DNA from: Fidelibacterota bacterium
Lineage (GTDB): Bacteria; Marinisomatota; Marinisomatia; Marinisomatales; UBA1611
Assembly: GCA_002718285.1 (NCBI GenBank)
Contig: PBAR01000023.1
Location: 13,068 to 77,067 of the forward strand
Length of the DNA: 64,000 bases
Reading direction: 5' to 3'
Shown in pieces: positions 1 to 8,593 of the stretch. Numbering within the stretch: the stretch's first letter is position 1; the number at the start of each line of letters is the position of its first letter. Below the pieces are notes generated by a model that worked only from the letters and a program-made list of their open reading frames with translations, did not search any database and had not been told where the DNA came from. The position numbers and the translations under genes are program-made.

Positions 1-1411
1 CATGAAAAATATTTCCTTCAGTAAGACCAAATGTAGATTCTAAATCAGCAGGTGTGAGTACCTGTCTATGTAAAATGATATCTTTTATATTTGGTGCATA
101 TTGTGCGATGGTATTGATGACTGCATCTCCAAAGGATTCCCGCTTTTGATCATCCCAACCGCCTTTAAGATTGTAAGGTGCATATTGAACAAAACATGAC
201 ATAACATGTTTTCCTGGCGGTGCCATTTCAGGATCAAGAACTGAAGGAAGTATGATATCCATAAATGGTTTTTGAGAGAAATTTCCATATTTTGCATCAT
301 CGTAAGCTCGTTCTAGATGATCAAAATTTGGACTAATTGAAATTGCTCCACGGATATGGTGCCCATCACCTGGCAAACAGGTAAAATCAGGTAACCCATC
401 TAGAGCGAGATTAACTTTTCCTGATGATCCTCGAATCCTAAAATTCTTTATGTCTCTAATAAATTCAGATGGTAGTTGATCTTCCTCTAACATTTTTAAG
501 AATGTCAATTTCGGATCTAATCCTGAGATTACAATTTCCGACATATATTCATCTCCGTTTTCCAATATAACACCGCCTGCTTTACCATTATTAATGATAA
601 CTTTACTAACAGGTGCCTCGGTCATAATATCAGCACCAAAATGTTGAGCGGATCGGGCAATTGCCATGCTGACTTGCCCTGTACCGCCACGTTGAAATCC
701 CCAAGCACGAAATGAGCCATCGATATCACCCATATAATGATGGAGCATTACATAAGCGGATCCAGGTGATCTAGGACCCATAAATGTTCCAATGATACCA
801 CTTGCTGACATAGTTGCTTTTAGAGGCTCAAACTCGAACCATTCATCTAAAAAATCTGCTGAACTCATTGTCATTAATTTGGTTAAATATTCAAATTGTT
901 CATTTGTCAATGTTTTAAAATGATTAATCAGCTTTTTGGTTTTAGATAAATCCGATAAGGAAGGCATTATTGGATTAGGAGCTATTGTTTCTAAAATTGG
1001 ACGTACTGCCATACCTATCTGCCCCATTAGAGGTCCGAAGCGGATATAAGTTTCAGCATCACGTAATGAATGGCGGGAAATTTCACGATAGGTTTCATCA
1101 GCATCCGCAGTGCGAATCAAATAATCATTATCTAATGGAGTAAATGTACTTTCTAACGGAAGTAGCTCCAGACCAAATCTGGGTAGCATAAGTTCACGCA
1201 TTACATTGGGTTTCATAAGGCTTACTACATAGGAACAGACAGAAAACTTAAATCCTGGAAATACTTCTTCTGTAACTGCTGCACCACCTAATACATGACG
1301 ACGTTCAAGAACCAATACTTGTTTTCCAGCTTTTGCCAGATAGGCAGCTGCTGTTAAACCATTATGACCCCCGCCAATGACAATGGCATCGTATTTATTT
1401 ATTCTGGGCAT
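1..1411 (-). CDS. FAD-dependent oxidoreductase, PYROXD2/phytoene-desaturase-like (C-terminus off window)
   Basis: About 470 residues are visible, starting from the ATG at 1411, and the frame is open to the window edge, so the C-terminus is missing. The N-terminus reads DAIVIGGGHNGLTAAAYLA followed by VLVLERRHVLGGAA, the Rossmann dinucleotide-binding motif and the ERR-x-GGAA motif of the phytoene-dehydrogenase-related amine oxidase superfamily. The overall pattern, including GFQRGGTGQVSMAIA near residue 230 and TEGNIFHG at the cut end, matches PYROXD2-type proteins of about 530-580 residues. The substrate of this family is poorly defined; a flavin-dependent oxidation or desaturation is expected. 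Its start overlaps the end of the GcvT-like gene by 13 bases, so it is probably the third gene of a translationally coupled operon with the dimethylarginine hydrolase-like gene. A role in methylated-amine oxidation is inference only. Confidence 0.85.
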   Translation of the reverse strand, partial: MPRINKYDAIVIGGGHNGLTAAAYLAKAGKQVLVLERRHVLGGAAVTEEVFPGFKFSVCSYVVSLMKPNVMRELMLPRFGLELLPLESTFTPLDNDYLIRTADADETYREISRHSLRDAETYIRFGPLMGQIGMAVRPILETIAPNPIMPSLSDLSKTKKLINHFKTLTNEQFEYLTKLMTMSSADFLDEWFEFEPLKATMSASGIIGTFMGPRSPGSAYVMLHHYMGDIDGSFRAWGFQRGGTGQVSMAIARSAQHFGADIMTEAPVSKVIINNGKAGGVILENGDEYMSEIVISGLDPKLTFLKMLEEDQLPSEFIRDIKNFRIRGSSGKVNLALDGLPDFTCLPGDGHHIRGAISISPNFDHLERAYDDAKYGNFSQKPFMDIILPSVLDPEMAPPGKHVMSCFVQYAPYNLKGGWDDQKRESFGDAVINTIAQYAPNIKDIILHRQVLTPADLESTFGLTEGNIFH

Positions 1412-2628
1412 GAACGCTTGCGCTGAGGATTGAAAAATGGAGTTTTTACAACTTTTGCAGGAGTTAGTTTCTTATAATGTTCTACCTTTAGTTCAAAATC
1501 AAGTATAGTTCCTTCTTTTGCAAAAGGGCTTTTGATATGAGCTAGGGCGATATATCTTTTTAAGATAGGTGACCATGCGCCACTGGTTGCATAGCCCACT
1601 TGATTTTGGTTGTAATATAGAGGTGTACTTGAACGCCAGGCTGTGCATGGCAATCCTGGAGCTAAACCTGCTTTACGATAATGGTTTTCTAATTCTGGCC
1701 ATTGAATTTCTATTCCTACAAAATTCCATTCTGGGCCCCTTTTTATTTCTGCTTCTAATGCTTTTTTCCCAATAAAATCTTTTTTATTCATTTTCACTGC
1801 CCATCCTAGACCTAGTTCGTATGGAGATGATTTTCGATTTTCAACGATAGCATTTCGAGAAGATATATAATCCACGTCAAGAAGGATGAGCCCTGCTTCG
1901 ATTCTGGAAATATCAAGTGCATGAAGTCCTGCTGGTGTGATACCGAAGGGTTTACCATTATCTAATAAAAGATCCCAAACAGCTATTGCATCCTTTGGAT
2001 CTATCCATATTTCATATCCCAAATCACCAGTATAACCCGTACGGGAAATGGAAACTGGAATATCTCCAAATCTGGTGTGAATCATCCAAAAAAACTTCAA
2101 ACCATCTAATGAATTGGATGAGATAGTATTTAATATTTTTCGAGAATTAGGTCCCTGAAGCGCTAATGCTGCTGTAGAATAAGAATCATCTTTAATTGAA
2201 AGATCCATACCAGAAGCGTTGAGTTGAATCCAATCAAGATTTGGCTCGGCGCTGGTAATACGGAATTTATTTTTATTAAGCCGTTGGATTGTACCATCAT
2301 CAATTTGTTTTCCGTCTTCATCACACCAAGGTGTATACATAACTTGACCCACTTTACAAATTTTTATGTTTCGCGTTACAAACCGATCGAGAAATCGTTG
2401 CGCATCGTTTCCTTCAACAATATATTTTTTAAGAGGAGATATATCTAGCAGTGCAGCTTTGGTGCGAATCGCAAAATATTCATTGTCATGTGTTAATTCA
2501 TAATTCGTGGCGGACAAATAACCGCTCCAGCGCCTCCATTCCTGAGATTCATTCAGTTTAGATGTCCTCTTGAAAAAAGGTGATAGTTTTAATTGTGTTT
2601 TTGCTGTGAATTGATTACCGTAACTCAT
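1399..2628 (-). CDS. GcvT-like folate-dependent aminomethyltransferase family protein
   Basis: This 409-residue protein belongs to the GcvT/dimethylglycine-dehydrogenase/DmdA superfamily. The N-terminal half carries FLDRFVTRNI and ALQGPNSRKIL, then SRTGYTGDLGYEIW at about residue 210, the hallmark of the folate-binding fold, and a C-terminal barrel-like domain. Members transfer one-carbon units from glycine, sarcosine, dimethylglycine or DMSP to tetrahydrofolate; the substrate cannot be read from sequence. No other glycine-cleavage gene is adjacent, which argues against a plain gcvT. The chosen start (MSYGNQ) forms a TAATG stop-start overlap with the upstream gene; an in-frame TTG-type extension upstream would overlap that gene by more than 30 bases and is less likely. 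The downstream FAD oxidoreductase overlaps by 13 bases. Flavin enzyme plus GcvT-like partner resembles N-methyl demethylation systems. Confidence 0.82.
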   Translation of the reverse strand: MSYGNQFTAKTQLKLSPFFKRTSKLNESQEWRRWSGYLSATNYELTHDNEYFAIRTKAALLDISPLKKYIVEGNDAQRFLDRFVTRNIKICKVGQVMYTPWCDEDGKQIDDGTIQRLNKNKFRITSAEPNLDWIQLNASGMDLSIKDDSYSTAALALQGPNSRKILNTISSNSLDGLKFFWMIHTRFGDIPVSISRTGYTGDLGYEIWIDPKDAIAVWDLLLDNGKPFGITPAGLHALDISRIEAGLILLDVDYISSRNAIVENRKSSPYELGLGWAVKMNKKDFIGKKALEAEIKRGPEWNFVGIEIQWPELENHYRKAGLAPGLPCTAWRSSTPLYYNQNQVGYATSGAWSPILKRYIALAHIKSPFAKEGTILDFELKVEHYKKLTPAKVVKTPFFNPQRKRSCPE

Positions 2629-3506
2629 TAGGCTGATCTTAGAAAAGGTCGGGTTAAACAAGTGGGTCCTCCAGAGCCTTTTAGCGATATCTCAGAACCA
2701 TCATAGGTATCAACTAATACGCCTTCCTGTTCAAGTAGTTTCTGGGTTAATGGGTTACCTTGCATCATTATCACTTTTCTGGGTTCTAGAGCTAAAACAT
2801 TACAGCCCATTGAATTATATTCTTCGTCAGGAACTTCAACTAATTTTATTTGACGATCAATAAGATATTTTCTAAATGGTACAGGCAGTAAACGAGAGTA
2901 TACCAAATATAAATTATGATCTATAGGAGAGATGTTACTCATTAGATGAAGACAGTCTTTTGATCCAGTCCAATGAGGTAAGGGAACTGATATTACTTCA
3001 TCAACTGAATTTCCCAATAAATTCTTGAATTGATATATCCCTTCAGCATTGGATCGGTATCCTTCGCCAACGGCTACGATTTTTTCGTCAATCCATACAA
3101 CATCTCCACCTTCTAAAGTTCCAGGAGATTCAATTTTACCAAGGATAGGTATATCAATTGATTCAAAATATGCCTTGATAGTGTCTGGCTCGTGACGCCT
3201 ATCGTTTTTTCCCATAGAACAAAGAATAACGCCTCTATTAGAAACGATACAAGGATCGTGCGTATATATAGAATCAGGAGATGTGATATTATCCTTAGAT
3301 AAAAAGTGAATTTCAGCACCAGAAGAACAAATTAATTCTTTGAAAACTTCATAATCCAAAACTGCTTTTTGAAAATTTGGAATGTGGATGTAATTAAGTT
3401 GTGGGGATTGTTGATTAAGAATTTGTTGATTTTGATAAGCATCACTAGGATGCTTCAAAAGAATCCTACGAATTGGATTAACCATATTTTGACAACCAAA
3501 ATTCAT
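2628..3506 (-). CDS. Dimethylarginine dimethylaminohydrolase / arginine deiminase-like amidinotransferase
   Basis: This 292-residue protein of the guanidino-group-modifying (amidinotransferase) fold would hydrolyse arginine or N-methylated arginine to citrulline plus ammonia or methylamine. The catalytic set is present: Asp84 in THDP, Glu132 and Asp135 in LEGGD, His187 in DCLHLM and the nucleophile Cys283 in GGPTCLTRP near the C-terminus. The short length and absence of an arginine-deiminase insert favour the DDAH-like branch, but distinguishing DDAH from other small hydrolases needs a tree. The start could be Met1 or Met8 (MVNPIRR); neither has a clear Shine-Dalgarno site. It is the first gene of a minus-strand set, coupled by TAATG to the GcvT-like gene, and faces a divergent decarboxylase across a 228-base gap with two palindromes. 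Confidence 0.85.
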   Translation of the reverse strand: MNFGCQNMVNPIRRILLKHPSDAYQNQQILNQQSPQLNYIHIPNFQKAVLDYEVFKELICSSGAEIHFLSKDNITSPDSIYTHDPCIVSNRGVILCSMGKNDRRHEPDTIKAYFESIDIPILGKIESPGTLEGGDVVWIDEKIVAVGEGYRSNAEGIYQFKNLLGNSVDEVISVPLPHWTGSKDCLHLMSNISPIDHNLYLVYSRLLPVPFRKYLIDRQIKLVEVPDEEYNSMGCNVLALEPRKVIMMQGNPLTQKLLEQEGVLVDTYDGSEISLKGSGGPTCLTRPFLRSA

Positions 3507-3562
3507 GTAAATATTTTCTTATCAGTAAAGGATTGATTTAATATATAACCAATATACAATTA

Positions 3563-3579
3563 CAATTATATTATAATTG
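3563..3579. promoter_or_regulatory. Palindrome in divergent intergenic region
   Basis: CAATTATA and TATAATTG form a perfect 8-base inverted repeat around a single T. It lies about 57 bases upstream of the dimethylarginine-hydrolase-like gene, within the divergent gap shared with the PLP decarboxylase. It could be an operator; in such AT-rich sequence a chance palindrome is possible. Confidence 0.3.
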
Positions 3580-3675
3580 GAGGAAAATTACTTCAAAGAG
3601 TTAAATGAAAGGTAAATAATCTTGTCCAAATACTTAATCTAAGATTTAATTTGTATTAGTTTTTTCAACTTGATG

Positions 3676-3700
3676 AATACTAAAATAATATTTTAGTATT
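3676..3700. promoter_or_regulatory. 25-base perfect palindrome upstream of PLP decarboxylase
   Basis: AATACTAAAATA and TATTTTAGTATT form a perfect 12-base inverted repeat around one central A, 34 bases before the preferred decarboxylase start. Length, perfect symmetry and position between divergent genes suggest an operator for a dimeric regulator. The alternative, a hairpin in the 5' leader, would be an almost pure A-T stem and weak. Confidence 0.5.
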
Positions 3701-3734
3701 GTTATTACACAAAAAATAAATGGAAGAAATAGTA

Positions 3735-5171
3735 ATGAATAAAGAACATTCTCTTCATATGAAACCTGAAGAATTTCAACAGGCAGGTTATGCAATAATT
3801 GATTGGATTACCGATTATTATAAAAATGTAGAATCATATCCGGTAATGTCTCAAGTGGAACCGGGAGAAATAAAATCTAATCTATCGGAAGATCCTCCCG
3901 ATAATGGAGAATCTATGGAAAGAATTATGCATGATTTGGATCAAATTATTCTTCCTGGGATAACCCATTGGCAGTCACCGAGTTTTTTTGGTTTTTTTCC
4001 TTGTAATATTAGCGGGCCATCAATCCTAGCAGATCTTATTTCCAGCGGTTTGGGAATAAATGGTATGCTATGGTCTACAAGCCCTGCATGTACCGAACTG
4101 GAAACACATGTTCTTGATTGGTTGGCTGATATGTTAGATCTTCCAAATCATTTCAAATCTACAGGTACTGGAGGAGGTGTAATCCAGGATACTGCTTCGA
4201 GTTCATCTTTATGTGCCTTAATTGCTGCTAGGGAAAGAGCTTCAAAAGGTCAATCTAATGAAGAAGGATGTATAGAGAAAATGATTGTTTACACTTCGGA
4301 ACAAGCACATTCTTCAATAGAAAAAGCTGTGATGATTTCTGGATTAGGCAGAAAAAATCTACGCCTTATAAAGGTTGATGATTCATTTGCGATGAGACCT
4401 GATGATTTGGAAATTAAAATAAAAGAAGATATAAAAAGTGGATTTATTCCTGTATATGTTTGTGCGACAGTTGGTACGACATCCAGCACTGCTATAGATC
4501 CTCTAAAAGTAATAGGAAAAATCTGTAAAAAATATAATATTTGGTTTCATGTCGATGCTGCCATGGCGGGTACAGCTGCTGTTTGTCCAGAATATCGCTA
4601 TATGCAAGAAGGATTGGATCTTGCTGATAGTTATACTTTCAATCCACATAAATGGATGCTTACAAATTTCGATTGTAGCTGTTTCTATGTTGCAGATCGA
4701 AATGCATTAATCAACTCTTTAAGTGTTTTACCAGAATATTTAAAAAATCAGGCAACACAATCTGGAACGGTGTTTGATTATCGTGACTGGCATATTCCTT
4801 TAGGGAGGCGTTTCCGATCATTAAAATTATGGTCCGTTATACGATATTATGGCATACAGGGACTGAGAAAATATGTACGGAGACATATTAATTTAAGTAA
4901 GAAATTTGCTGGATGGGTTAAAGCGGATGATCGATTCGAGCTTATGGCGCCTACTCCTTTGAACCTAGTTTGTTTTCGCTATAAGAAATCAAACAAATTC
5001 AATGAATTATTTTTATCGGAAATAAATAACAGTGGAAAACTATATTTGTCTCATACCAAACTGGATGACTTTTATACTCTAAGAATCTGTATTGGACAGT
5101 CGCATACAAAAGAAAAGCATATACGGGATGCTTGGATTACAATAAAAAGTATTGCAGAAAAAATGGTATAA
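3735..5171 (+). CDS. Pyridoxal-phosphate-dependent amino acid decarboxylase (group II, aromatic-L-amino-acid decarboxylase type)
   Basis: A group II PLP decarboxylase (DDC/AADC family) of about 478-483 residues. Counting from the upstream ATG at 3720, the PLP lysine is Lys311 in NPHKWMLTNFD, the cofactor-binding Asp279 is in FHVDAAMAG and the stacking His197 is in SEQAHSS. The N-terminal swapped segment (PEEFQQAGYAIIDWITDYY) and WQSPSFFGFFP are typical of enzymes acting on Trp, Tyr, Phe or DOPA; substrate choice is not readable here. I prefer the ATG at 3735 because GGAAGA lies 7 bases before it, while the ATG at 3720 has no such site. It stands alone on the plus strand and is divergent from the dimethylarginine-hydrolase-like gene. 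It converges with the M20 deacylase gene 20 bases downstream. The product would be an amine, possibly related to the nearby permease. Confidence 0.9.
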   Translation: MNKEHSLHMKPEEFQQAGYAIIDWITDYYKNVESYPVMSQVEPGEIKSNLSEDPPDNGESMERIMHDLDQIILPGITHWQSPSFFGFFPCNISGPSILADLISSGLGINGMLWSTSPACTELETHVLDWLADMLDLPNHFKSTGTGGGVIQDTASSSSLCALIAARERASKGQSNEEGCIEKMIVYTSEQAHSSIEKAVMISGLGRKNLRLIKVDDSFAMRPDDLEIKIKEDIKSGFIPVYVCATVGTTSSTAIDPLKVIGKICKKYNIWFHVDAAMAGTAAVCPEYRYMQEGLDLADSYTFNPHKWMLTNFDCSCFYVADRNALINSLSVLPEYLKNQATQSGTVFDYRDWHIPLGRRFRSLKLWSVIRYYGIQGLRKYVRRHINLSKKFAGWVKADDRFELMAPTPLNLVCFRYKKSNKFNELFLSEINNSGKLYLSHTKLDDFYTLRICIGQSHTKEKHIRDAWITIKSIAEKMV

Positions 5172-5191
5172 CTGAATAAATAAATTTTATG

Positions 5192-6463
5192 CTAATCTTT
5201 TTTGTATCCACACCAGCTTACAATTAGATTAGCAATCACTTCCACTGCGGACATTATATGTTCAATCTGGACATATTCATTCACAGCGTGTGCTAATTGG
5301 ACGTCTCCTGGACCGTATAACACTGTTGGTATCTTAGCGTAATTTGTAAATAAGCGTAAATCAGAACCATATGTTACGCCTTCTAATTCCCCTTTATATC
5401 TAGTTACAGATTCGTGGCATTCTAACAATTGTTTTACCAATCTATGTTCAACAGATGTTTGTCCAGATTCAAATTGACCTTCAATCCATTCAAGTAAAGG
5501 AGGTTCTTTTGAAAGCCATTCATCTTTTTTTATAGTCATATATAAAGCATCTTCTAATGCAGTTCTTGCGTCTTTGGAAGTTTCGCCAGGGAATACTCCT
5601 ATCCTTCCTTCGGCAATAAGTTTTTCTGGAACAGTTGAGTGCCAATCACCGCCTCGGATTGTTCCAATATTTATAGGAGCAACTCTGGTTGCGTTTTTAT
5701 AATATTGTATATTAAAGGACTTGTGTCTTTCTCTTTCTAAATTTCGAATCGCAGTATGTAACAATTCAAATTTTTCAATTGCACTGACCCCGTCCCAGCG
5801 GGTTGCTGCATGTGTAGCCTTTCCATTAATTGTTAATCTAAATGTTAATGCACCAGATTGTATAGGACAGATTTTAAGGGAAGTTGGTTCCAGAATTACA
5901 GTACCATCTGCATTATAGCCATGTACAATATTAGATAGTGTGCCACATCCTCCGGATTCTTCACCAACTACACTTTGTATCTGCACATTTCCATTAGGAA
6001 TTAAGTTTAATCTTTTTAAAATATCTATTGCAAAGATTCCCGCGCTTAATCCAGCTTTCATATCGCAGGAACCACGACCATATATTCTGTTTTCAGCTAT
6101 ACTCCCTGACCAGGGTGACTCATTCCAGTGTTCAATAGGTCCTGTTGGCACTACATCCACGTGCCCATTGAGAATTAATGATTTTCCATCGCCTTCATTT
6201 TCCCAAGTCCCTAAAATATTGTATCTTAAGTCAGGTGAATAACCATCATCACAAAATGCAGGATGATCTTTGATTTTTTCAAAATTCACAGGAACTTTTT
6301 CTACAATTAAATCAAGTGAATTAAGTTTATCTCTGATTAGTTTTTGAACAGGTCCTTCATCATTTGCAAGGCTGGGTAAACGCACTGCCTGCTGTATAAA
6401 TTCAATAATTTCATCTCTACATTTATTAACGGTATTAGCGATTTTTTTTTTAATATCAGACAT
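5192..6463 (-). CDS. M20-family metallopeptidase, ArgE/DapE-type deacylase
   Basis: This 423-residue zinc-dependent amide hydrolase belongs to the acetylornithine deacetylase/succinyl-diaminopimelate desuccinylase family. Metal ligands and catalytic residues are visible in LNGHVDVVPTGP, GRGSCDMKAG, VGEESGGCGT and the late GPGDVQLAHAVNEYV. The central dimerisation domain with NGKATHAATR is present. The size and the insertion after the first strand resemble the ArgE/YodQ-like branch rather than classical DapE. The chosen ATG at 6463 overlaps the permease stop by 8 bases and is preceded by GGAAAAAAA; the longer in-frame extension would run further into the permease gene. Coupling to an amino-acid permease suggests hydrolysis of an imported N-acyl amino acid or peptide-like substrate, which is inference. 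Confidence 0.88.
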   Translation of the reverse strand: MSDIKKKIANTVNKCRDEIIEFIQQAVRLPSLANDEGPVQKLIRDKLNSLDLIVEKVPVNFEKIKDHPAFCDDGYSPDLRYNILGTWENEGDGKSLILNGHVDVVPTGPIEHWNESPWSGSIAENRIYGRGSCDMKAGLSAGIFAIDILKRLNLIPNGNVQIQSVVGEESGGCGTLSNIVHGYNADGTVILEPTSLKICPIQSGALTFRLTINGKATHAATRWDGVSAIEKFELLHTAIRNLERERHKSFNIQYYKNATRVAPINIGTIRGGDWHSTVPEKLIAEGRIGVFPGETSKDARTALEDALYMTIKKDEWLSKEPPLLEWIEGQFESGQTSVEHRLVKQLLECHESVTRYKGELEGVTYGSDLRLFTNYAKIPTVLYGPGDVQLAHAVNEYVQIEHIMSAVEVIANLIVSWCGYKKD

Positions 6464-7781
6464 TTTTTTTCCAGTAAAAATACATAGGTAAACCAGCAAT
6501 AATTATGCTTGCTCCAACCGCTGCATCTCTAGGTGCTTCTAAGATGGTATTGATAGTTAATAAAATAGAAAAAAGTATGAAAATGATAGGTACGTATGGA
6601 TATCCAGGTGTTTTATAGGGACGTTTCAAATCGGGACGCTTTATCCTGAGAATAATTACTGCAGCACAGGACATTGCATAGAATATCCAGGAAGCAAAAA
6701 TAATATATGTGATTAGTTGATTATACGTTCCTGAGAGTGTGAGTGCACAGGCCCAAATAGCTTGAATAACTAATGCATTTGCTGGAGATTTGAATTTTGG
6801 ATGGATTTTCGCTGCCTGATGAAAAAAAAGTTTATCCTTTGCCATTGCATAATTGATCCTGGCACTTGTTAAAATAAAACCATTATTTGCTCCTAATAGT
6901 GATATTAGGATGATAATTGAAACAAGAGCTGCACCTTTTTCTCCTAAAAAAACCGATGCAGAATCTGATGCAACCATTGATGAGTTTCCCATTGTTTCGA
7001 TCCCCAAGGTATAAGTAAAAATAAAATTAATAGACAGGTAGATAGATATAACAATTGCCATACAGAATACAAGAGACAAAGGAATATTTCTTCCTGGATT
7101 TTTTACTTCCCCAGCTACGTAAGTAATGAAAATCCATCCATCATAAGACCATAGTACTGAAACCATAGCGAGACCTATCGGTCCAACAAGAGTGGAAAAT
7201 GGTTGATCGGGATAGATTGGTTTCATGTTTGTAGAAGAGCCACCATCCATTATTAAACCCAACGCTATAATTCCCAAGATGGCACCGATCTTTAATAGAG
7301 TAAATATATTTTGTGCTCTTGCTCCTGATTTTACATCGATAATATTAATGATTGTTAAAAATATAACAGAGAATATTGCAATACTTTTAATTTCAATCTC
7401 CGTAATGGAAAAGAAAAACCCAAGATATTCTGAAAAAGCCACTCCCACAGCAGCAATACTTGCTGTATTGATTACAGCAACGCATGACCATCCATAGAGG
7501 TAACCCCATACTGGTCCATATGCTTCACTTAGATAAACAAATTGCCCTCCAGCTCGAGGCATTGCAGCGCCTAACTCTGCAACAGATAAAGCACCGAATA
7601 AACTTATTACACCTCCAATAATCCAAACTGCCATAATTAAGGATGTAGATCCAGTGAGCAGGGCAATAGTGGCTGGAACCATAAAAATTCCTGAACCAAT
7701 AATACCACCCGCATTGATCATAACAGCATCTAGCAGTGAAAGGACGCGGGGGAGGTCTTGTGGTTCAGAATTATTTATCAT
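6456..7781 (-). CDS. APC-superfamily amino acid permease
   Basis: This 441-residue integral membrane protein has the pattern of 12 hydrophobic helices expected for amino acid-polyamine-organocation transporters. The first helix contains GGIIGSGIFMVPA, the unwound substrate-binding motif of the family, and AAMPRAGGQFVYLSEAYGPVWGYLYGW is characteristic of the LAT/YfnA-like branch (quoted here as one family signature spanning residues about 74-100). It should import or exchange an amino acid at the inner membrane. The M20 deacylase begins inside its last codons, so the two are cotranscribed and probably functionally linked. It lies 56 bases downstream of queF on the same strand, with only a weak 5-bp hairpin between them, so read-through from the queuosine operon is possible. 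Confidence 0.9.
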   Translation of the reverse strand: MINNSEPQDLPRVLSLLDAVMINAGGIIGSGIFMVPATIALLTGSTSLIMAVWIIGGVISLFGALSVAELGAAMPRAGGQFVYLSEAYGPVWGYLYGWSCVAVINTASIAAVGVAFSEYLGFFFSITEIEIKSIAIFSVIFLTIINIIDVKSGARAQNIFTLLKIGAILGIIALGLIMDGGSSTNMKPIYPDQPFSTLVGPIGLAMVSVLWSYDGWIFITYVAGEVKNPGRNIPLSLVFCMAIVISIYLSINFIFTYTLGIETMGNSSMVASDSASVFLGEKGAALVSIIILISLLGANNGFILTSARINYAMAKDKLFFHQAAKIHPKFKSPANALVIQAIWACALTLSGTYNQLITYIIFASWIFYAMSCAAVIILRIKRPDLKRPYKTPGYPYVPIIFILFSILLTINTILEAPRDAAVGASIIIAGLPMYFYWKKNV

Positions 7782-7837
7782 AGATTGATTTGACTGTTGG
7801 ATTAAGTCCTAAAGCATAATCCATGCTATGAATACTT

Positions 7838-8227
7838 TTAAGAAAGGGAACCTTCTATGCAAGTTGTTTCAAATCCGCCACGGATATTGTAAATGGTAGT
7901 TACCATAAGCTGATCCGTTTTTAATGCAACTTTTAAATCAGAATAAATTCGTTTAGTTACGGACTCTTGATATATGCCTACATTTCGAAAACTTGTAAAA
8001 TAATATTTTAGTGATTTGAGTTCTACGCATTTTCTACCAGCTGGGTGATATTCTATCTTTACATAAGCAATATCTGGTAGTCCGCTAAAGGGGCAGACAG
8101 CACTGAATTCATCGGTTTCGGTTTTTATATATTGTTCTGGACTGTCAAAATCAAACAACTCAAGTAGACTTGGGTTGATATATGATTCATCTAAAAAATC
8201 AAATGTTTTTCCTTCTGGTTTTGGCAT
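7838..8227 (-). CDS. queF: NADPH-dependent 7-cyano-7-deazaguanine (preQ0) reductase
   Basis: QueF reduces the nitrile preQ0 to the aminomethyl preQ1, the last free-base step of queuosine synthesis. The 129-residue protein is the short, unimodular type. The catalytic Cys45 is in FSAVCPFSG with Asp52 just after it, and the QueF motif [14 protein letters not shown] (residues 69-82) binds NADPH. The start at 8227 (MPKPEG) is preferred because AGGAG lies 6 bases upstream and it begins 1 base after queD. The longer start at 8278 would overlap queD by 50 bases. It is the final gene of the queC-queE-queD-queF operon. Confidence 0.95.
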   Translation of the reverse strand: MPKPEGKTFDFLDESYINPSLLELFDFDSPEQYIKTETDEFSAVCPFSGLPDIAYVKIEYHPAGRKCVELKSLKYYFTSFRNVGIYQESVTKRIYSDLKVALKTDQLMVTTIYNIRGGFETTCIEGSLS

Positions 8228-8228
8228 T

Positions 8229-8585
8229 TCAATCTCCTTTATAGATACAGCCGGTGCTGTCTGTTTCTCTGATTTCAATCTGAGATAATCCTGGCAATGA
8301 AGAAATCAGTTTTTTCCAAATCCATATGCAGAGATTTTCAGTCGATGGATTTTCCAATCCGTTAATATCATTAAGATAAGCATGATCAATCTGTTTTCTA
8401 AGTTGCTCAAATGCGGAATTGATATCACCAAAATCTATGACAAATCCAGTATGTGTATCGATTGGTCCATTTACAGTGATAGTGATTTTAAATGAATGAC
8501 CATGAATATTTTTACAAGGATGGTTCTCAGGTAAATTGGGCAGTGATCTTGCTGCCTCTATAGTAAATGTTCTACAAACATCCAT
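8229..8585 (-). CDS. queD: 6-carboxy-5,6,7,8-tetrahydropterin synthase
   Basis: This 118-residue member of the 6-pyruvoyl-tetrahydropterin-synthase family converts dihydroneopterin triphosphate to 6-carboxytetrahydropterin, the QueE substrate. Visible are Cys24 (HPCKNIHGH), zinc ligands His28 and His30, the catalytic pair Asp67-His68 (IDHAYLND) and the C-terminal [10 protein letters not shown] segment with its conserved Glu. The first zinc ligand of the E. coli protein, the His in EAAHRL, is Arg13 here (EAARSL), so one of the three expected histidines is missing. Everything else aligns closely along the whole length. It lies 8 bases after queE and 1 base before queF. Confidence 0.93.
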   Translation of the reverse strand: MDVCRTFTIEAARSLPNLPENHPCKNIHGHSFKITITVNGPIDTHTGFVIDFGDINSAFEQLRKQIDHAYLNDINGLENPSTENLCIWIWKKLISSLPGLSQIEIRETDSTGCIYKGD

Positions 8586-8593
8586 AGTAGAAT

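Noticed and set aside
2629..2661. Longer N-terminus for the GcvT-like protein
   Set aside because: It would overlap the upstream gene by 34 bases, while the TAATG start is the natural coupled start.
7782..7837. AGCAT/ATGCT hairpin between queF and the permease as a terminator
   Set aside because: Only five base pairs and no T-run follows on the minus strand.
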